64,000 nt of DNA, taken from contig NZ_SMKW01000021.1 of the NCBI RefSeq assembly GCF_004348985.1, positions 59,892 through 123,891 of the forward strand, given 5' to 3'. Made by a program: the position numbers and the translations under genes. Positions within the stretch are counted from its first letter, which is position 1; each line of letters opens with the position of its first letter. A model generated the notes under the pieces. The model was not told the DNA's origin. It made no database searches and saw only the letters and a list, made by a program, of their open reading frames with translations. The stretch comes from Saccharopolyspora elongata (lineage in GTDB: Bacteria > Actinomycetota > Actinomycetes > Mycobacteriales > Pseudonocardiaceae). This document shows, in pieces, positions 63,948-64,000 of the stretch.

Positions 63948-64000
63948 ATGCCCGCCCTCTCCAAGCCCGCGAACCGCCCCTGGGAGCGCCGCCCCCGGCC
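63948..64000 (+). CDS. Start of an unidentified gene (truncated by window end)
   Basis: Seventeen codons are visible: MPALSKPANRPWERRPR. ATG 63948 follows the -10-like TAGGTT at the distance seen for several leaderless genes in this window. Too short to identify. Confidence 0.4.
   Translation, partial: MPALSKPANRPWERRPR

Overview
The window is high-GC DNA with GTG/TTG starts, GTGA start/stop overlaps and actinobacterial gene order. WhiB, BldM, SigD/RsdA, DUF5319, DUF5336, DUF6350, GuaB3 and a mutasome of the ImuA'/ImuB/DnaE2 type all point to an actinobacterium. The run guaA - GMC oxidase - guaB3 - guaB - DUF5319 - rsdA - sigD - bldM - whiD - groEL/groES is a conserved actinobacterial neighbourhood. 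I infer Pseudonocardiales, plausibly Saccharopolyspora or a relative. No tRNA, rRNA, phage, IS element or CRISPR array was seen.

Layout. 1-1.1 kb: the 3' end of an M20 hydrolase gene, then two divergent, mutually truncated genes (imine-reductase-like and MerR). 1.2-7.3 kb: SOS mutasome dnaE2-imuB-imuA' with three LexA boxes. 7.5-14.8 kb: purH-purN, DUF6350, DUF5336, sucD-sucC. 15.3-19.1 kb: a polytopic membrane protein, a secreted M23 peptidase and a decayed WYL regulator. 19.1-24 kb: a MarR-like regulator divergent from a fused double methyltransferase, a VOC protein, a beta-propeller protein and a LysR regulator. 24.1-31.5 kb: PcrA/UvrD helicase, DedA, a chorismate mutase preceded by a Tyr/Phe-rich leader peptide with mutually exclusive hairpins, an SDR dehydrogenase, a small membrane protein and a PIG-L deacetylase. 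30.5-36 kb: two single-pass membrane proteins and two membrane Ser/Thr kinases; three of these four carry a similar extracytoplasmic domain. 36-41 kb: LysR/EamA and MFS/AsnC pairs. 40.9-47 kb: a PspC/Lia-like envelope-stress module (LuxR regulator, PspC kinase, LiaF-like protein), a GIDE protein, HxlR and a secreted GH16 hydrolase. 47.1-63.5 kb: the conserved purine, development and chaperone block. A gene starts at the right edge.

The central functions fit together as GMP synthesis (guaA, guaB, guaB3, purH, purN), TCA substrate-level phosphorylation (sucCD), DNA damage tolerance (mutasome, helicase), development (bldM, whiD, sigD/rsdA) and protein folding (groES/groEL with CIRCE).

The observations most worth following are the aromatic leader peptide and attenuator before the chorismate mutase, the BldM orthologue whose Asp54 is Gly, the in-frame tandem methyltransferase with a palindromic operator, the shared extracytoplasmic domain around the kinases, and several families of long perfect palindromes.
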